Shown here one piece after another: positions 38,077 through 56,935 of a DNA stretch of 64,000 nt (within the stretch, counting starts at the first letter, position 1; the number at the start of each line of letters is the position of its first letter). This DNA is from Cucumis sativus. Lineage: Eukaryota; Streptophyta; Magnoliopsida; Cucurbitales; Cucurbitaceae. The notes below the pieces were generated by a model. That model was not told where the DNA came from. It ran no database searches and saw only the letters and a program-made list of their open reading frames with translations. The stretch spans positions 26,787,498-26,851,497 of the forward strand of contig NC_026660.2 of assembly GCF_000004075.3 (NCBI RefSeq), given 5' to 3'. The translations under genes were made by a program, and so were the position numbers.

Positions 38077-39898
38077 ATGAAGGTTTGTATGAATCTCCAT
38101 TCTTCTCGTACTGAACTATTGCACTGTCCAATTTTTTTTTATGTAGAATTTGACACGTTTTCTACTCCTTCCCTTTCAGTTCAACATTGCTACTCCCACT
38201 ACTGGGTGCCAGAAAAAGCTCCAAATCGATGACGATGCTAAACTGTAAGGAATTTTCTTTGTATATCGTACTGTTACCATCTCATTCTTCTTTCATTCTG
38301 TTGGTGGAAGTATCGGTTTTAGGGGTCCAAGAATATGAAACTTGGGATGCTTATAGCACAAAGTTTTTTCTTACTGATTTTAACAGTGTGATTTTTGCTC
38401 GAAGGATTAGGAAGCAATGAACATGCTGCTTATTTTTATTTATTTAATTTCTTTATATTGTTCAGTAATTGTTTCATTAGTATGTATGATATTTCGTTTG
38501 GGGAACTTATAATTATCTGTGGAGTTGGCCTGCAAACTGGAAGCCTTTTCTTTTGCATTTCGTTACGACGTTAGTCTTTTTGTTCACACATTATCACAGA
38601 TCCCCATTCTCGCTTAAATTTCCGTCTTTAGAAATGGAAGTTTCTTCTAGTATTCCAAAATCATGGATATTATAGGAGATTTGATTACTTTTCTCACGAA
38701 ACAAATTATCTGAAATCTAAACATAGCTGGATTCTGGTATCTGGTTTCGTGGGATTATTTGACTCTCTTAGTATCAAGTTTTTCATGTAGTGTTAGCTGT
38801 GACGAATTTGACTTGACTTGTCATATTGGGACAAGTGGGTCTCTCATTTGGAATATCCTTACAGTTCATTAGAATTTGTAGTCACACTTTAATGTTCTTA
38901 ATGCAGCCGACCATTTTGGGACAAGAGGATCTCCCAAGAAGTTAATGGAGATGCGCTTGGTGAAGTAAGTTTTCTGTTGGTATCTTTTTCATTACATTAT
39001 AATCAAGTATTTTTCATTTCATCTGTCATGTTATTAACTTAGATGATCTTTTGGCAGGAGTTTAAAAAGGTTATATTTTAAAAATAATGGGGGGTTTGTG
39101 ACAAGCAAGTTTTTCCAATGAAACAAGGTGTCTTGACCACTGGCCGTGTTCGCCTTTTGCTGCACAGAGGTATAATTTTTTTTTTTAATCTTACTGGTTC
39201 TGGCTGTAGTTTCAATAGAGCGGAGTGACTTACTTCTATATATGGAAAGCGAAGTATAAGTTTCGAGTCCTTGAACAGGTACTCCTTGTTTTCGGGGTTA
39301 TGGTAGGAGGAATGGTAAGAGAAGGAGGAAATCTGTCCGAGGTTGCATTGTTAATCCAGACCTCTCTGTTTTGAATTTGGTGACTGTGAAGAAGGGCGAG
39401 AATGACCTACCTGGCCTAACAGGTATTGAGAAGCCAAGAATGCGAGGTCCGAAAAGGGCATCTAAAATCCGGAAACTCTTCAATCTCTCCAAGGATGATG
39501 ATGTTCGAAAGTATGTCAACACATACCGCAGAACCTTCACAAATAAACTTGGTGGGTTTGCTTACCAGTGTTCTGATACATAGTTGGTAACAGGGAATCA
39601 AGTAGAAACAATGTGATTGGTTATACTTGAGCTCAAATACATTGTTATCTGGTTGGCTGGTAAGAAATGTAGTAAAGCCCCCAAAATCCAGAGGCTGGTA
39701 ACCCCCTTGGCTCTGCAAAGGAAGCGAGGATGGATTTCTGAAAAGAAAAAGAGAATTGCCCAAGCCAAGTCAGAAGCAGCCGAGTGTCAGAAGCTTTTGG
39801 CATCACGTGTGAAAGAACAACGCGAGCGCCGCAGTGAGAGCTTAGCAAAGAGAAGATCCACGCTCTCTGCTGCCTCCAAGCCTTCTAGTGCTGCTTAG
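38077..39898 (+). pseudogene. Ribosomal protein eS6 (RPS6) pseudogene, introns retained
   Basis: Six exon equivalents, 38077-38082, 38180-38244, 38907-38964, 39058-39169, 39279-39551 and 39660-39898, cover the whole eS6 protein from [20 protein letters not shown] to a C-terminus with [19 protein letters not shown]. eS6 is the small-subunit protein phosphorylated downstream of TOR/S6K. Three lesions: (1) exon 4 carries extra bases soon after its start (about 39064-39100), giving two in-frame TAA codons where EFKGYVFKIMGGCDKQ is expected, before the frame recovers at CDKQ with a net +3; (2) Gly in KQGFP is Val; (3) the acceptor before exon 6 reads TG (39658-39659) instead of AG. Because introns are kept, it is a duplicated or decayed gene, not a processed copy. 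A functional copy must exist elsewhere. Assembly error is the main alternative. Confidence 0.85.
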
Positions 39899-40621
39899 AT
39901 ATACTTCTCTGAAATTTTGTCCGAGTTAGTTGAGCATCGAGCATTCCTGGACACGATCAGTCCATAGATTAGGGAAATTTTGGTTGCCATTACTGAGAGT
40001 TGGTTTGATAATTTACTTAACTTTTGGGTTCGCTGGTTTGACCTCTTGTAACATTTGATTGTTTTTTAAGTTAATACTATTCCATACGAATCTAGGCAAC
40101 ATTTGTTACAAGATTTCCCTATTGAATTTCAGTGTTCTTAGAAAACCGTAAATCACATGCTTAAATAATCATTAGAATTCTTAAATGCTTTTCAAATTTT
40201 GTTTAGAAGAACTATTGTTAATGTTATAAGTTAGATATGGTTTGAACCTAAATGCACGTTGCAAGTCAAAGATAAACAATACGTCTAAATGCATTTAGAA
40301 ACATTTAGGGAGGGTTGGAGGTGTGATGGACTTATTTAATTAGGGTGGTTCAATTTGAAAAATTTCGAAGCAGTGAGATCTATGCTGTGAGGATTTAATA
40401 AGTTATAAAATGAATATGTCCTAATAGATTTAATGTCAAATGTTAATCAGGAGTTAAAAATACTCCCCCCAAGCTAATATTTTTTGGGCTAAATATGCCC
40501 TTAGTATCACATTGTATCAGATCGGGCCAACAGTTGTTGGCCGTATAACTTTTTGTCACAATCCGTGGTTTCTTCTACTCCCATGTATGATCATAATAGT
40601 TAGAACAGACATCCATTCCGC

Positions 40622-40653
40622 TTCTTCTGAGTATGATATGATACTCAGAAGAA
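40622..40653. repeat. Perfect inverted repeat with 13-bp arms and 6-base spacer
   Basis: Arm TTCTTCTGAGTAT at 40622-40634 is the exact reverse complement of 40641-40653. It lies about 200 bases before the methyltransferase start. Outer bases CCGC/GCGG can extend it imperfectly. Confidence 0.9.
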
Positions 40654-40658
40654 CGAGC

Positions 40659-40672
40659 GGCCCAAAGGCCCA
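40659..40672. promoter_or_regulatory. Paired GGCCCA site II-type elements
   Basis: GGCCCA occurs twice with 2 bases between, about 190 bases ahead of the TRM4 start. The pattern is typical of promoters of plant translation and RNA-processing genes (TCP binding). Confidence 0.45.
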
Positions 40673-40852
40673 CTTACGTTAAGCCCTCAATCGGACAGTT
40701 ACGGATCCAAAACCCTCTACAAGGGAAAAACTAACGGTGCTTAGTGGGTAGAAATCATCGGAACGGGGACCAAAACCCCAAATATCACCCTCCCCGCCGG
40801 TTTCTTGTTCGTGAACGTGTAGGCTTACAGCTACATCCAGAGTTCATCGAAC

Positions 40853-47476
<6,624 letters not shown>

Positions 47477-49324
47477 GGAAGGCACGGCTTCTTCTGACGT
47501 TGAAGCTTAATCTAATACTTGAATGAAAGTTATGGGAGATGATAGTAATAAGTGGGATTAGTTTAGCAACTTCAGTTCAATTGTATAATTTAGCGAACTT
47601 AAGCCTTACTATTGCTTCTAGTGTACCAATATTTATATAGTGGCAGCAGGTTGATGTGATCTCTTAGGAGGATTTGTGTTGGAAGGAGGATATTTTCAAA
47701 ACAAATTTTGTGTAATATTTTTTCTCAGGCTCTCTATACAATTTTTAAAGGATATATTACTGACCCTCAGGCTTTACATCATTTGCCCAATTCTGTTACG
47801 AAATGGAATCGTTTTATCCCCAATCATATTCTCAAATGGAATGAAATAATATTAAGAATGATTTCGAATGGACGGAAGAAAGGCCGAATTTTGAAAGATT
47901 CTCTAATTACTTTGAATTGAAGTACTGACTTTCCTTTTCCAAGTTGGATTTTTGTTTCGAGGCTTATTTTTTTTATGAAATAAATTTTTGAAGTATTAGT
48001 TTTAACAAAAATAAATCAATTTATCTAGCAAAATGTCACTTTTGTATATTTTTATCATTTATAAAATATACCAAATAAAGTTAAAATATCTTTTCAGAGG
48101 GGTATTTTGGAAACTTAATTATATAAAATGTACCATTTCGATTTACTTTTTTCTTAGTAAGGAAAAGAAATAGACGGAAAAACAAAACCATTTTTCTTGA
48201 CACAAATTTTGGGTAGGAAATTTCAACTTTTATATTGAAATAAGATAGAGGATATAGTTAATTACTACACTATCAAATGTTGTTAATTGCTCATAAGACA
48301 TATAAAACAAAATTAACCTTTAAATTCTGTTTTGATTTCTTTTTATTATTATATTTTGCGGATAATTATATAAAGATTTATTTGGAGAATGAATTTGAAA
48401 ACACATAATAATTGCCTATATCATCCTATAAACCAAAACAGTTTAATCTTATTTAAAAATTAATAATACAAGTTTTATGATGTTGAACTATGCTCTCATT
48501 TTCGTGCTATTTTGATTTATCAACTCCTTTGTTTTAACCCTGTCACCATAATTATTTTTTTTTTATCAATAATTTAGTTAGAAATCATATTCTTTTGAAA
48601 ATCAAATACCTGACCAACCAATGTAATTGGAAACTTCTCCTTTTTCCCTTTTTAATGTATAAACCCCAAGTCAAATTTTGTCAAAAAATTATCCTTGAGA
48701 AATGAGGTCACTGAAAAAACAAACAAAATAAAATAAACATGAAAATCGAAATTGAAGACGAAACTCATTTCATGGTTCTTATTTATTTTTGTACAATAAG
48801 TACTAATACAAGATCTTTAATCCAAAAATATTGCAACTTCATAGAAATTTCCTCCTTTATTAAATGAACACAGTTGACAGTTCCACCACCATCATCATTA
48901 TTAAGTTTGTAATCCCACGGTTCCATTAAAAATTCTTTTTGATAAAAAAACAAGAAAACTATTTAATCAAATATATAAGAAGATAGAACGAGGGACAGAG
49001 TCATTGGCCAATGAAATGTTCCCACTTCCAAGCACTCTAAGATTTATATTGAAAATATGATATGCCAACCAGCCTTTATAAGAACCTGATGAAAGTTTTC
49101 ATAAATAAAAACAGCTTCTATTTTTTAAAAAAAGGTAAATGACAACCTCATTTGTCGTCCTTCCAAGTATATATAAAACTTCAGCTGCTAGCTCTGGCAG
49201 ACTGAAGCATACAATAAAATATACAAATGATCTCAGAAAAACATCACACCAGTCAAAAAAAATTGCTATAATCAAGGAATGCACCAACCTAGATCGCCCC
49301 ACTTCACCCTACTTTCCAGACAAA
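47477..49324. other. Intergenic between convergent TRM4 (+) and RABA4 (-)
   Basis: Both 3' UTRs lie at the ends; the middle is AT-rich. A 70-codon open stretch at 47708-47920 has no recognisable family and is not called as a gene. Confidence 0.65.
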
Positions 49325-50687
49325 TCATGTTGAACAGCACATCTTGCTCTTAGCCGGGATTTCTTGCGCCGGTCCAGGGATAATGATCTTCTTACCACCA
49401 GCGAGGGATGCAGAGTTGCCGTTGCCTTGATTTTCACCAGCAGCTAAGTTCTTTCTGTTCATGATGCTGAAGATCTCAGTTAGGACAGTCATGAAGGCAT
49501 TCTCCACATTGGTCGATTCCAGTGCTGAGGTCTCCAAGAAAAACAAACCTTCTTTCTCAGCGAATTCCTTGGCATCCTCAGTGGGGACTGCACGCTGGTC
49601 TTCGAGATCACTTTTGTTTCCTATTAAGATAATAACGATGTTCTTGTCAGCATGGCTCCGCAACTCCTCGAGCCACCGAGGTATGTGATCGAAGGTCTGG
49701 CGTTTCGTGATATCATAAACAAGCATTGCCCCAAGAGCCCCTCTGTAATATGCACTTGTAACTGCTCTGTATCTGTTCAAATACTCCATTTGTTAAGATA
49801 TGTAGCTTTCCTACGGCCTTCAATGGCATATTCTCAGCTAATTTTATAATATCAGAATAAAAGAAGCAGCCCCAGAACAAAAGAACTTATAGAACTTCGA
49901 AAAATTATTTAGCTGTACATTATAATCATTTAACTTAAACTTCGAATTTTCATACTAAGGATCAGATCGCAAGGGATCAAATCCAACATAGTTAAGCTTC
50001 AAGACAACCTAAAGGAAGAATCTCAAGACTGAATATCGAATAAGAGTATGAAAAAAAGCAGATCCTCCACACAATAACCTTCCAACAACAAGATATCAAC
50101 AAAGCTGTTGTTTCTGAAAACTACATGAAAGATGCTCCCCAAGCACATTCTCACGAGGTAGCACTTGGACATCATCACATTCCCATTAGAATACAGACAC
50201 ACAGTTCAGAATCATAAACATTTCACCAAAATGGTAAGCTGATTCCATGCAAACAAATGGAAAAGCCATAACATCTTTCTGATCAAATAAAGAGAGAATA
50301 ATCTTCCCTTTTTTATCCCAACTACTAGTAGACAAATAAAATTCAATAGTACAAAAAGGCATCCATAATCCAAAACTCTGCCCCAAAATCCAACCCATTA
50401 AAGATCCACCAAAAAACCCTAACAAGAAAGCAAAATGAAGAAGAAAAAAAGTACCTCTCCTGGCCCGCAGTATCCCAGATCTGAGCTTTAACACTCTTAT
50501 GCTGAATAACGAGTGTCCTAGTCTGAAACTCAACCCCGATTGTAGCCTTCGAATCCAAGCTAAACTCGTTTCTAGCAAACCGGGCAAGAATCTGAGATTT
50601 ACCCACCGCAGAATCTCCGATCAACACCACTTTGAACACATAATCAATCTTCTGATTAGCATCCCCATACCCACCACCGCTCGCCAT
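49325..50687 (-). CDS. Rab GTPase, RABA4 (Rab11-type) subfamily
   Basis: Two exons on the minus strand, 50687-50455 and 49772-49325, give 226 aa. The intron splits the codon for Arg in [10 protein letters not shown], a position typical of plant RabA genes. Visible: P-loop GDSAVGKS (24-31), switch I Thr in [16 protein letters not shown] (71-77), NKSD and ETSAL guanine-binding motifs, and C-terminus ending in CCST with the double cysteine for geranylgeranylation. The variable tail [17 protein letters not shown] fits RABA4 rather than other RabA groups. Known role: a trans-Golgi/recycling compartment switch for polarised secretion and cell-wall delivery, for example in root hairs. The leader contains a CTT-rich purine/pyrimidine stretch (50730-50760 on the other strand). 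RABA4a versus RABA4b cannot be settled here. Confidence 0.96.
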
Positions 50688-53236
50688 TATTCCAACTCTA
50701 AGCTCACCAAACCCTTCTCCAAAAACACTGAAGAAGAGGAAGAGGAAGAAAAAGAAGAAGCTTGAAATGGATCCAACAAGAAGAAAGAGAGTGGCAGATC
50801 TCAGTAATCCCTTGTTTTAAAAAAAAGAAAAAAGAGAGAAAGTAAAAATCCCCACCGATTGAAGTACAGCAGATCTCCAGTAACAGGAAGCAATGTTTAT
50901 GTGAAAGCTAAGACAATCATCTACATTACAATAATTGTAAGTAATCTCCCATTTCGGGTTTTGCAAGAACTCCAAACTCCAAACTACTGTGCGCCGTCGA
51001 ATGGATGGTTGAGGAACTGAGGCAGCGGTGTGATGGATTGCCACGTGGGATGCTGAAGACGTGGGTTCATTGCATTGGAGGAGGGATATGAGTAGTGTGA
51101 GTTTCGTAATGCACTTGATTTTAGCTTCGAAGTATAAAAAATAGAAGGAAATAAAAAGAAGAGCTTTTGTTGTTGTAATCATAAATAGTAATACCGCAGT
51201 CGGTGCTGCCTATGTTTCGCTCATTTTTATCTTCCATCTTTCTTCTCTATTTCACCACTTACTCTCTTATGATTCATTACACTTTCACACACACACACAC
51301 AAAATACATATTATTATATCATACAATTTTATACTAAATCTTTTTTCGTCATCGTTTAGTTCAACCTCTTCATAAATTCTAAATTCTATGGGTGAAGTTG
51401 GAAGTTCAAGCTGTTATTGAAGCTCTAAATCACCTCTGTTTTTAGTGTCAAAAATGTTTCGGATGAGATTGTTTGGAAAATGCCTTCATTGTGTTACTCT
51501 TAACAATCTTGGTTTTGTTGTCTCTTCCCTGCCGAAAAAGTTCATTTCTTTTATCTTTCCATCACCCACGTTCAAATATTTAAAGGTTCTTAAAAGAATA
51601 AAAACAAATAAACAAAATTTACACGTGAACTTATGATTGGATAATTTGGTGGAGTAATTCATGAATATAGATGATGACCAATATGCACTTTAAGTATTTT
51701 TGTTTCAAGACATTGAAACTCTTGTTTTCCTAGCAAAATTTGAATGAAATTAACAATATTTTTCTTCGTAATTAATGTTCATTTTCACTTGTTTGTTTTT
51801 TCATAGATTTTGAATCCACAAGTGAGAGAGTGTAAGATAATAGAGTTAAATTTACCATCACTCATCCACCCGTAAGTGATTTAAGAAGGTTAAATCTTAT
51901 GAAACTTTCATTCAATTTAATCTTGTTCATTATTTGTCAAATGTCAATTATATTCCATTGCTACACTATGTAGGAATTGACATATCCATAGTCACTTAAG
52001 CAAATCTAGTATAAATTTAATAGTCCATAATTTAACTTTCTTAAAAAAAATGCATGAATTTAATGGTGTATAAAATTTTAGGTTTATGTCACTTGTAATA
52101 GGTATATTCTAAAGCTAGAATAGATGCAACTTTTTAAACTTGTGTGCATAATAATTGGATCATGAATATGTTAAGTAGGATTGATTTCCATCCACTTTGA
52201 ATGTTATTTTTGATTGAGTTGGTAGGACTTACTTTTCAATTGGTGGGTTTTCTTAGTAAAGATTTGACATGTGTATAAATGTTATGACATGCTTATATAT
52301 GTAGAATCAAGAGAACAATAGCACAAGAAAAATGTTGAATTTTAGAAGTTGATCGATAATATTTTGAAAGCATGAGATTTTTTAAATAGTTAAAATAAAT
52401 ATTAAAATGAGTCTAGTATGAATGATGTAAATTAACAAAAAGAAGTTGTTGAAATTCAAATAAGTTGAAAAACGATAGATTTTCAATTAAATTCATACAT
52501 AAATAAAGTTCGTTAAATAATGACATGATAGATTGAATTGAAAGTAAATTTTATGTTGAGTTAGAACACGCTAAAATAAAGTTGTTATAAATGAAATGCA
52601 TAGAGTTTGAGGTAGACAATCTATTAGGCTACTATCGGTAATGGATAGTTCAAGCTCGGAAGAAAAGAAGCATTTGTTTCACTCAATTCACTTTTGTTGT
52701 GGTGCAGACTCAACAGAAGTGAACATGCTTGAACCTCAAAGAGTTGTATTGAATACACAAAATGTCTATAGGTAAACTAAGGGGTTACAAACAAGTTGTA
52801 CACTCAACCAGTTTTTTAGTTGTAGAAAATTTGATTTCTGTCGGTAGCAAAATGTAATGCTTTAATTTATTAAGGAATGCTAACTCACTTCTGTAAAGAT
52901 GGGGGGGAGAGAGTGCACAAATATAAGCAGTTTCATCTTACAATGCCAAATTCTAAACTTAAATATTGACAATGTAACACAAACCCTAAGGCAATTCATT
53001 GGGATTAAAGAACTGTAACATAGAGGTGAATGAACCAAAGATCCAAGTCTTTGGGCTGAGCTCTCATGGACTTGGGTTGACTCACGCTTGGGACCTTAAC
53101 TAGCAGTCCTTTGAAACGAGTCTTTATAGCTGATTTATTGTTCATTATAAAATGGTCCACGGTTGGGCTCTATAGATTACCCTATATATCGATCGTATTG
53201 CGGAAGCCTGTTCGGACACAATTAGGAAGAACGGAA
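50688..53236. other. Intergenic between divergent RABA4 (-) and PABN (+)
   Basis: RABA4 leader and promoter at the left end, PABN promoter at the right. The DNA between (about 51.3-52.6 kb) is AT-rich and featureless. Just before the PABN start an 8-codon upstream ORF (53152-53175) is present. Confidence 0.65.
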
Positions 53237-56200
53237 ATGGAGGAAGAGGAACACGAGGTTTACGGCGGAGAGATCCCGGTCGAGGAGGGTGACATTGACA
53301 TGTCTGCCACTGATGACGACGCCATCAAGGTTCCCTCTGTCCTCTATTTCACAACTGTGGAGATCCATTATCAATACAGTTGTGTGATGAAAGCTTCATC
53401 TGTTTGGTGTTTGAATTTGTTGTGTTCTGTGGATGTTGCAGGAGCTGGACGAGATGAAGAAGAGATTGAAGGAGATGGAGGAGGAAGCAGCTGCTCTTCG
53501 CGAAATGCAAGCCAAGGTAGAAAAGGAAATGGGCGCTGTTCAAGGTTTACTTCCATCTCGAATTACCTTTGACTATATTAATTTTGAAGTTCATATGAAG
53601 CTACTGTAGCGTCTTCCATCTGCCTGATTATAGTATCTCATACAGATCCTGCTGGTTCGGCTGTAAGTCAAGAAAGCAAAGAAGAGGCAGATTCGCGATC
53701 TGTATTTGTTGGCAACGTGAGATGAGAACTATGGTCTTGATATAAGCACGCTATTCTTCGTGTAGTTGGTCAAATGCTATTTCATAACCATGTTGATCTT
53801 GATAATATTTCTTTTGCAACCTGACTAATCAGTTTACACTACTTGCTAAGTTGTTTTCTTGTTAATTTCTGTAGATGAGCATATCCTAGGCGAAGATTAG
53901 GTTTACGTAGATGTCATTTGTTCCTGCAAAGCAATTACTGTCTTAAACTTACACCTTTAATCTATGTCCAGTCAAATCTAATTAGGGTTTGATAAAATGG
54001 TTTTGGGTTCCTTTTCCTTTCTTATGGTATTGGGGGTTCCACGAGCTTAAGTTAGAGATATTGCAATCATGTATTACTTGAAGTCTTGGAAGCGAGAGTT
54101 TTTAGATATATTATTTTGATCCCTGCGTTGTGTGCGCTACTGGGATTCTTGCTACCTTTAGTTTTAACTTAAAGGGTTAAGTATCGATGTATCCATTTTT
54201 CTACAATTCTTGCCCTAGGTTTGTCTTTTTTTTTTAATTCCTTTGTTATGTTGTGGATGTGCTTCTTCACCATGTCAGAGTAGATGTTTAACTTATTTGT
54301 CTCGCTATGATCGCAGGGTCATTCATTTTACCCGAAGTTCTCAGTATTTGCTCTGGGATGATTGCAATATAATTCTATTAGGAAAATTACTTATTGTGTC
54401 ATTAAGATTGTATTCAAGCAGTAAAAGAAAGAAAATTTATGTGTGTTTGAAACAAATTGAAGGAAAAAAGATCAAAATAAAAGAAAAGAAGTTTCTCTTC
54501 TTTACAAAAAAGAGAAAAAAGAAAAAGAAAAAGAAAGAGAAAAAGAAATATATAAAAAAAAAAGAGTATAAGATGGAAAAGGAACCTTTGTAATTGATAG
54601 GGGGAAACTGAGTGACCGAAAAAAGGAAGAGGAAAAGGAATGTGAAGATTGGGAAAATGAAATTGGTGGATTTAGTTCATTTGATCCAAAAAAAGTATAT
54701 ATCATTGTGAACTTAGGTAAGGATGGATGGAAATGTGAACTAAAGAAGCTTCAACTTCAATACATGAGGGCATGATCACATCAATGGAGACAAATCATTT
54801 GCATGCATTGTTAGTTGCAGAGCATTGTTACTTGCAGAGCATTGTTGCTGCTGGGAATGATGGTAATGGTAACTTTTGCTTCATAAATGAGGGCTATTTA
54901 ACTGTCCTTGTGGGGGTACATAATTTTGCTTTTCTTGTGGTTTTGATATCGATATCTTGGTTCTATTATATCCCTCACAGGTATTGCGTGCTGAAATTTG
55001 TCACTGGCAACTATCTATCCTCAGTAGATCAGTTCCTTGGATAGCTTTAGTACAATTTATTTTCCCCCTTCCTTTTAATTTTATTTTGCGAGGCTTTACC
55101 TTCTGAGTGCCTTGTACTATAAGAGTTTCTGGCTTCTGTCTATGCTTCAAATCTGCCTCTACGAAGAAGAGATATTGAGTATTCATTTATGGCACTTGGC
55201 AGTAGTCCTCCATGTGGTTTAGGACGTCTGGCAGTTACCAATGAATGATTTCCTTGACTTAATGTCAATTAAATCACAACTTGAGGTGGTGGAGAGTTTT
55301 TAGTAGTAGTTAGGATAGTTTTATGAATGATGGAGATGGGAGTGAGAATTGCTCATGAAGTTTATCCTATCCGAAAGAGATATGCTTGGTGCAAATGAAC
55401 TATGTATTTCTAAAAGTGGACACTGGACAGTGCTTGAGGGGAGGTGCTACTAGACATACACTAAAATTAACTCTCATACACATTTATGGATGACAAACAA
55501 GTCCCAGGCAATGTTGATTGCTTAAGTTTGTCTTAGTTGCCTCCTTTTGAAGTGGCTAAATAATAGAGTCGGGATTGCTTTTATCATTGACGTGTCTGCA
55601 ACTAAGTAGATGCTTTTACAAGACCCTTCTGTGGTTGGCATGAGTCATGATGCATACGGAAATATATATATATATATATATATTAATGTTTGAACATGAC
55701 CTTTGGTTACTGATGTTGGAGTAAATATCCTACACCAATTCCGTAACTTTTCTGTTGCTCTAGGAGCAGTTATGCAGGAAGATTGGTTCATCTTCTTTTC
55801 TAGTTTTTAACTTTTAAGATAAAGGATAACATGATCCATCAGGTTAAAGAAGAATCAATCAACGTGTTTGAGCTGTTTATTAATTTTGAGTGCACTAAAA
55901 TATGCCTACTTTTTGAGTTGGTCCTCTTTGGTATTATACTGTTATCGTTTCCATGCTTTGCTTATGATGTAGTTTGTGTTTGATTAAATAACATTTAAGA
56001 TGGAATTGAACTTGCAGGTTGATTATGCGTGTACACCTGAAGAAGTACAGCAGCATTTCCAATCTTGTGGTACTGTCAACAGGGTTACTATTCTCACGGA
56101 TAAATTTGGTCATCCCAAGGGCTTTGCTTATGTGGAGTTTGTTGAAGCCGAAGCTATTCAGGAGGCACTTCTTTTAAACGAGACAGAGTTGCATGGAAGA

Positions 56201-56644
56201 CAATTGAAGGTAGCTCCTTGGAGAAAGATGATTTAAGTTTATGTTTCGATTCTATCAAGTATTGGACATTGGCATACTAATTCCACATGTTATTATTGGC
56301 GCCGTTATCTGTGCATGTTGTTTGAGTTCTTGTAACCAATTATAAATGGTTTTAATATCATTCTGTTCATCTCAGGTTCAACAAAAGCGTACAAATGTTC
56401 CTGGGATGAAGCAGTATTTTCCTCAACGTTACAATCCTTACATGGGATATCGATCCAGGAGGCCTTACGTGCCCCCTTATTTTTACTCACCATATGGAGG
56501 ATATGGGTAAGTTTCTTGCACCACGCACACATATGTATAGATTTACATCTACTAGAGATTGATACTCAAATTGTTTTCCCCACATCCTGCTGCAGGAAAA
56601 CACCCCGTTTCCGAAGGCCCATGCGATACATGCCATACTACTAG
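53237..56644 (+). CDS. Nuclear poly(A)-binding protein, PABPN1/PABN type
   Basis: Six exons, 53237-53329, 53442-53544, 53646-53716, 56018-56209, 56376-56506 and 56596-56644, encode 212 aa. Acidic N-terminus [19 protein letters not shown], coiled-coil helix [20 protein letters not shown] (32-51), then one RRM with RNP2 VFVGNV (about 84-90) and RNP1 KGFAYVEF (123-130), and an Arg/Tyr-rich tail ending [11 protein letters not shown]. This architecture is that of PABPN1, which binds nascent poly(A) tails in the nucleus, stimulates poly(A) polymerase and sets tail length. The Arg-rich tail is a likely arginine-methylation and import region. Intron 3 (53717-56017, 2.3 kb) is far longer than the others, falls within RNP2, and contains purine-rich and tandem-repeat DNA. 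The ATG chosen is the first in frame and matches the family start. Confidence 0.95.
54430..54580 (+). repeat. Purine-rich low-complexity tract in PABN intron 3
   Basis: About 150 bases almost entirely of A and G on the plus strand. It contains AAG/AAAG-type runs. Confidence 0.7.
54805..54855 (+). repeat. 17-bp tandem repeat in PABN intron 3
   Basis: Units 54805-54821 and 54822-54838 differ at one base; a third, diverged unit begins at 54839. The unit core is GCATTGTTAGTTGCAGA. Confidence 0.8.
55662..55682. repeat. AT dinucleotide microsatellite in PABN intron 3
   Basis: About ten AT units, uninterrupted. Confidence 0.9.
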
Positions 56645-56935
56645 GAAGGGCCTTGCCCATAATTCAATTACGTTGTGAAACTATATGTATGATTTTACTG
56701 TGGTTTAGATCCAATAGAACTATGGATTTGATTATCTTCAGCCTTTTTGTTGCAATTACATCAAATGATCTAATGTATGAGATATGGTAATAGTTCATCA
56801 GGAACCTATTTAGCATGTTCGATTGTTTAGGAGGTTTCTGGGAGAGATTGATGGTATGCTTGCATATTTCTGCCTCTATTATCCTCTCAAGTACTGGCTT
56901 TACTCAGGGGACGAGAACTTTCAATCAGACATTTA

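Larger units (their letters stand above)
39899..40852. other. Intergenic; promoter region of the TRM4/NSUN2 gene
   Basis: Pseudogene 3' flank, then a GC-richer promoter-like segment from about 40490 with a hairpin at 40622-40653 and two GGCCCA boxes at 40659-40664 and 40667-40672. No coding sequence is seen. Confidence 0.6.

Noticed and set aside
47708..47920. 70-codon open frame after TRM4
   Set aside because: No ATG-supported start or family similarity was recognised; it lies in the gene's 3' flank.
54772..55044. 90-codon open frame within PABN intron 3
   Set aside because: Runs through the 17-bp tandem repeat and shows no domain; most likely chance.
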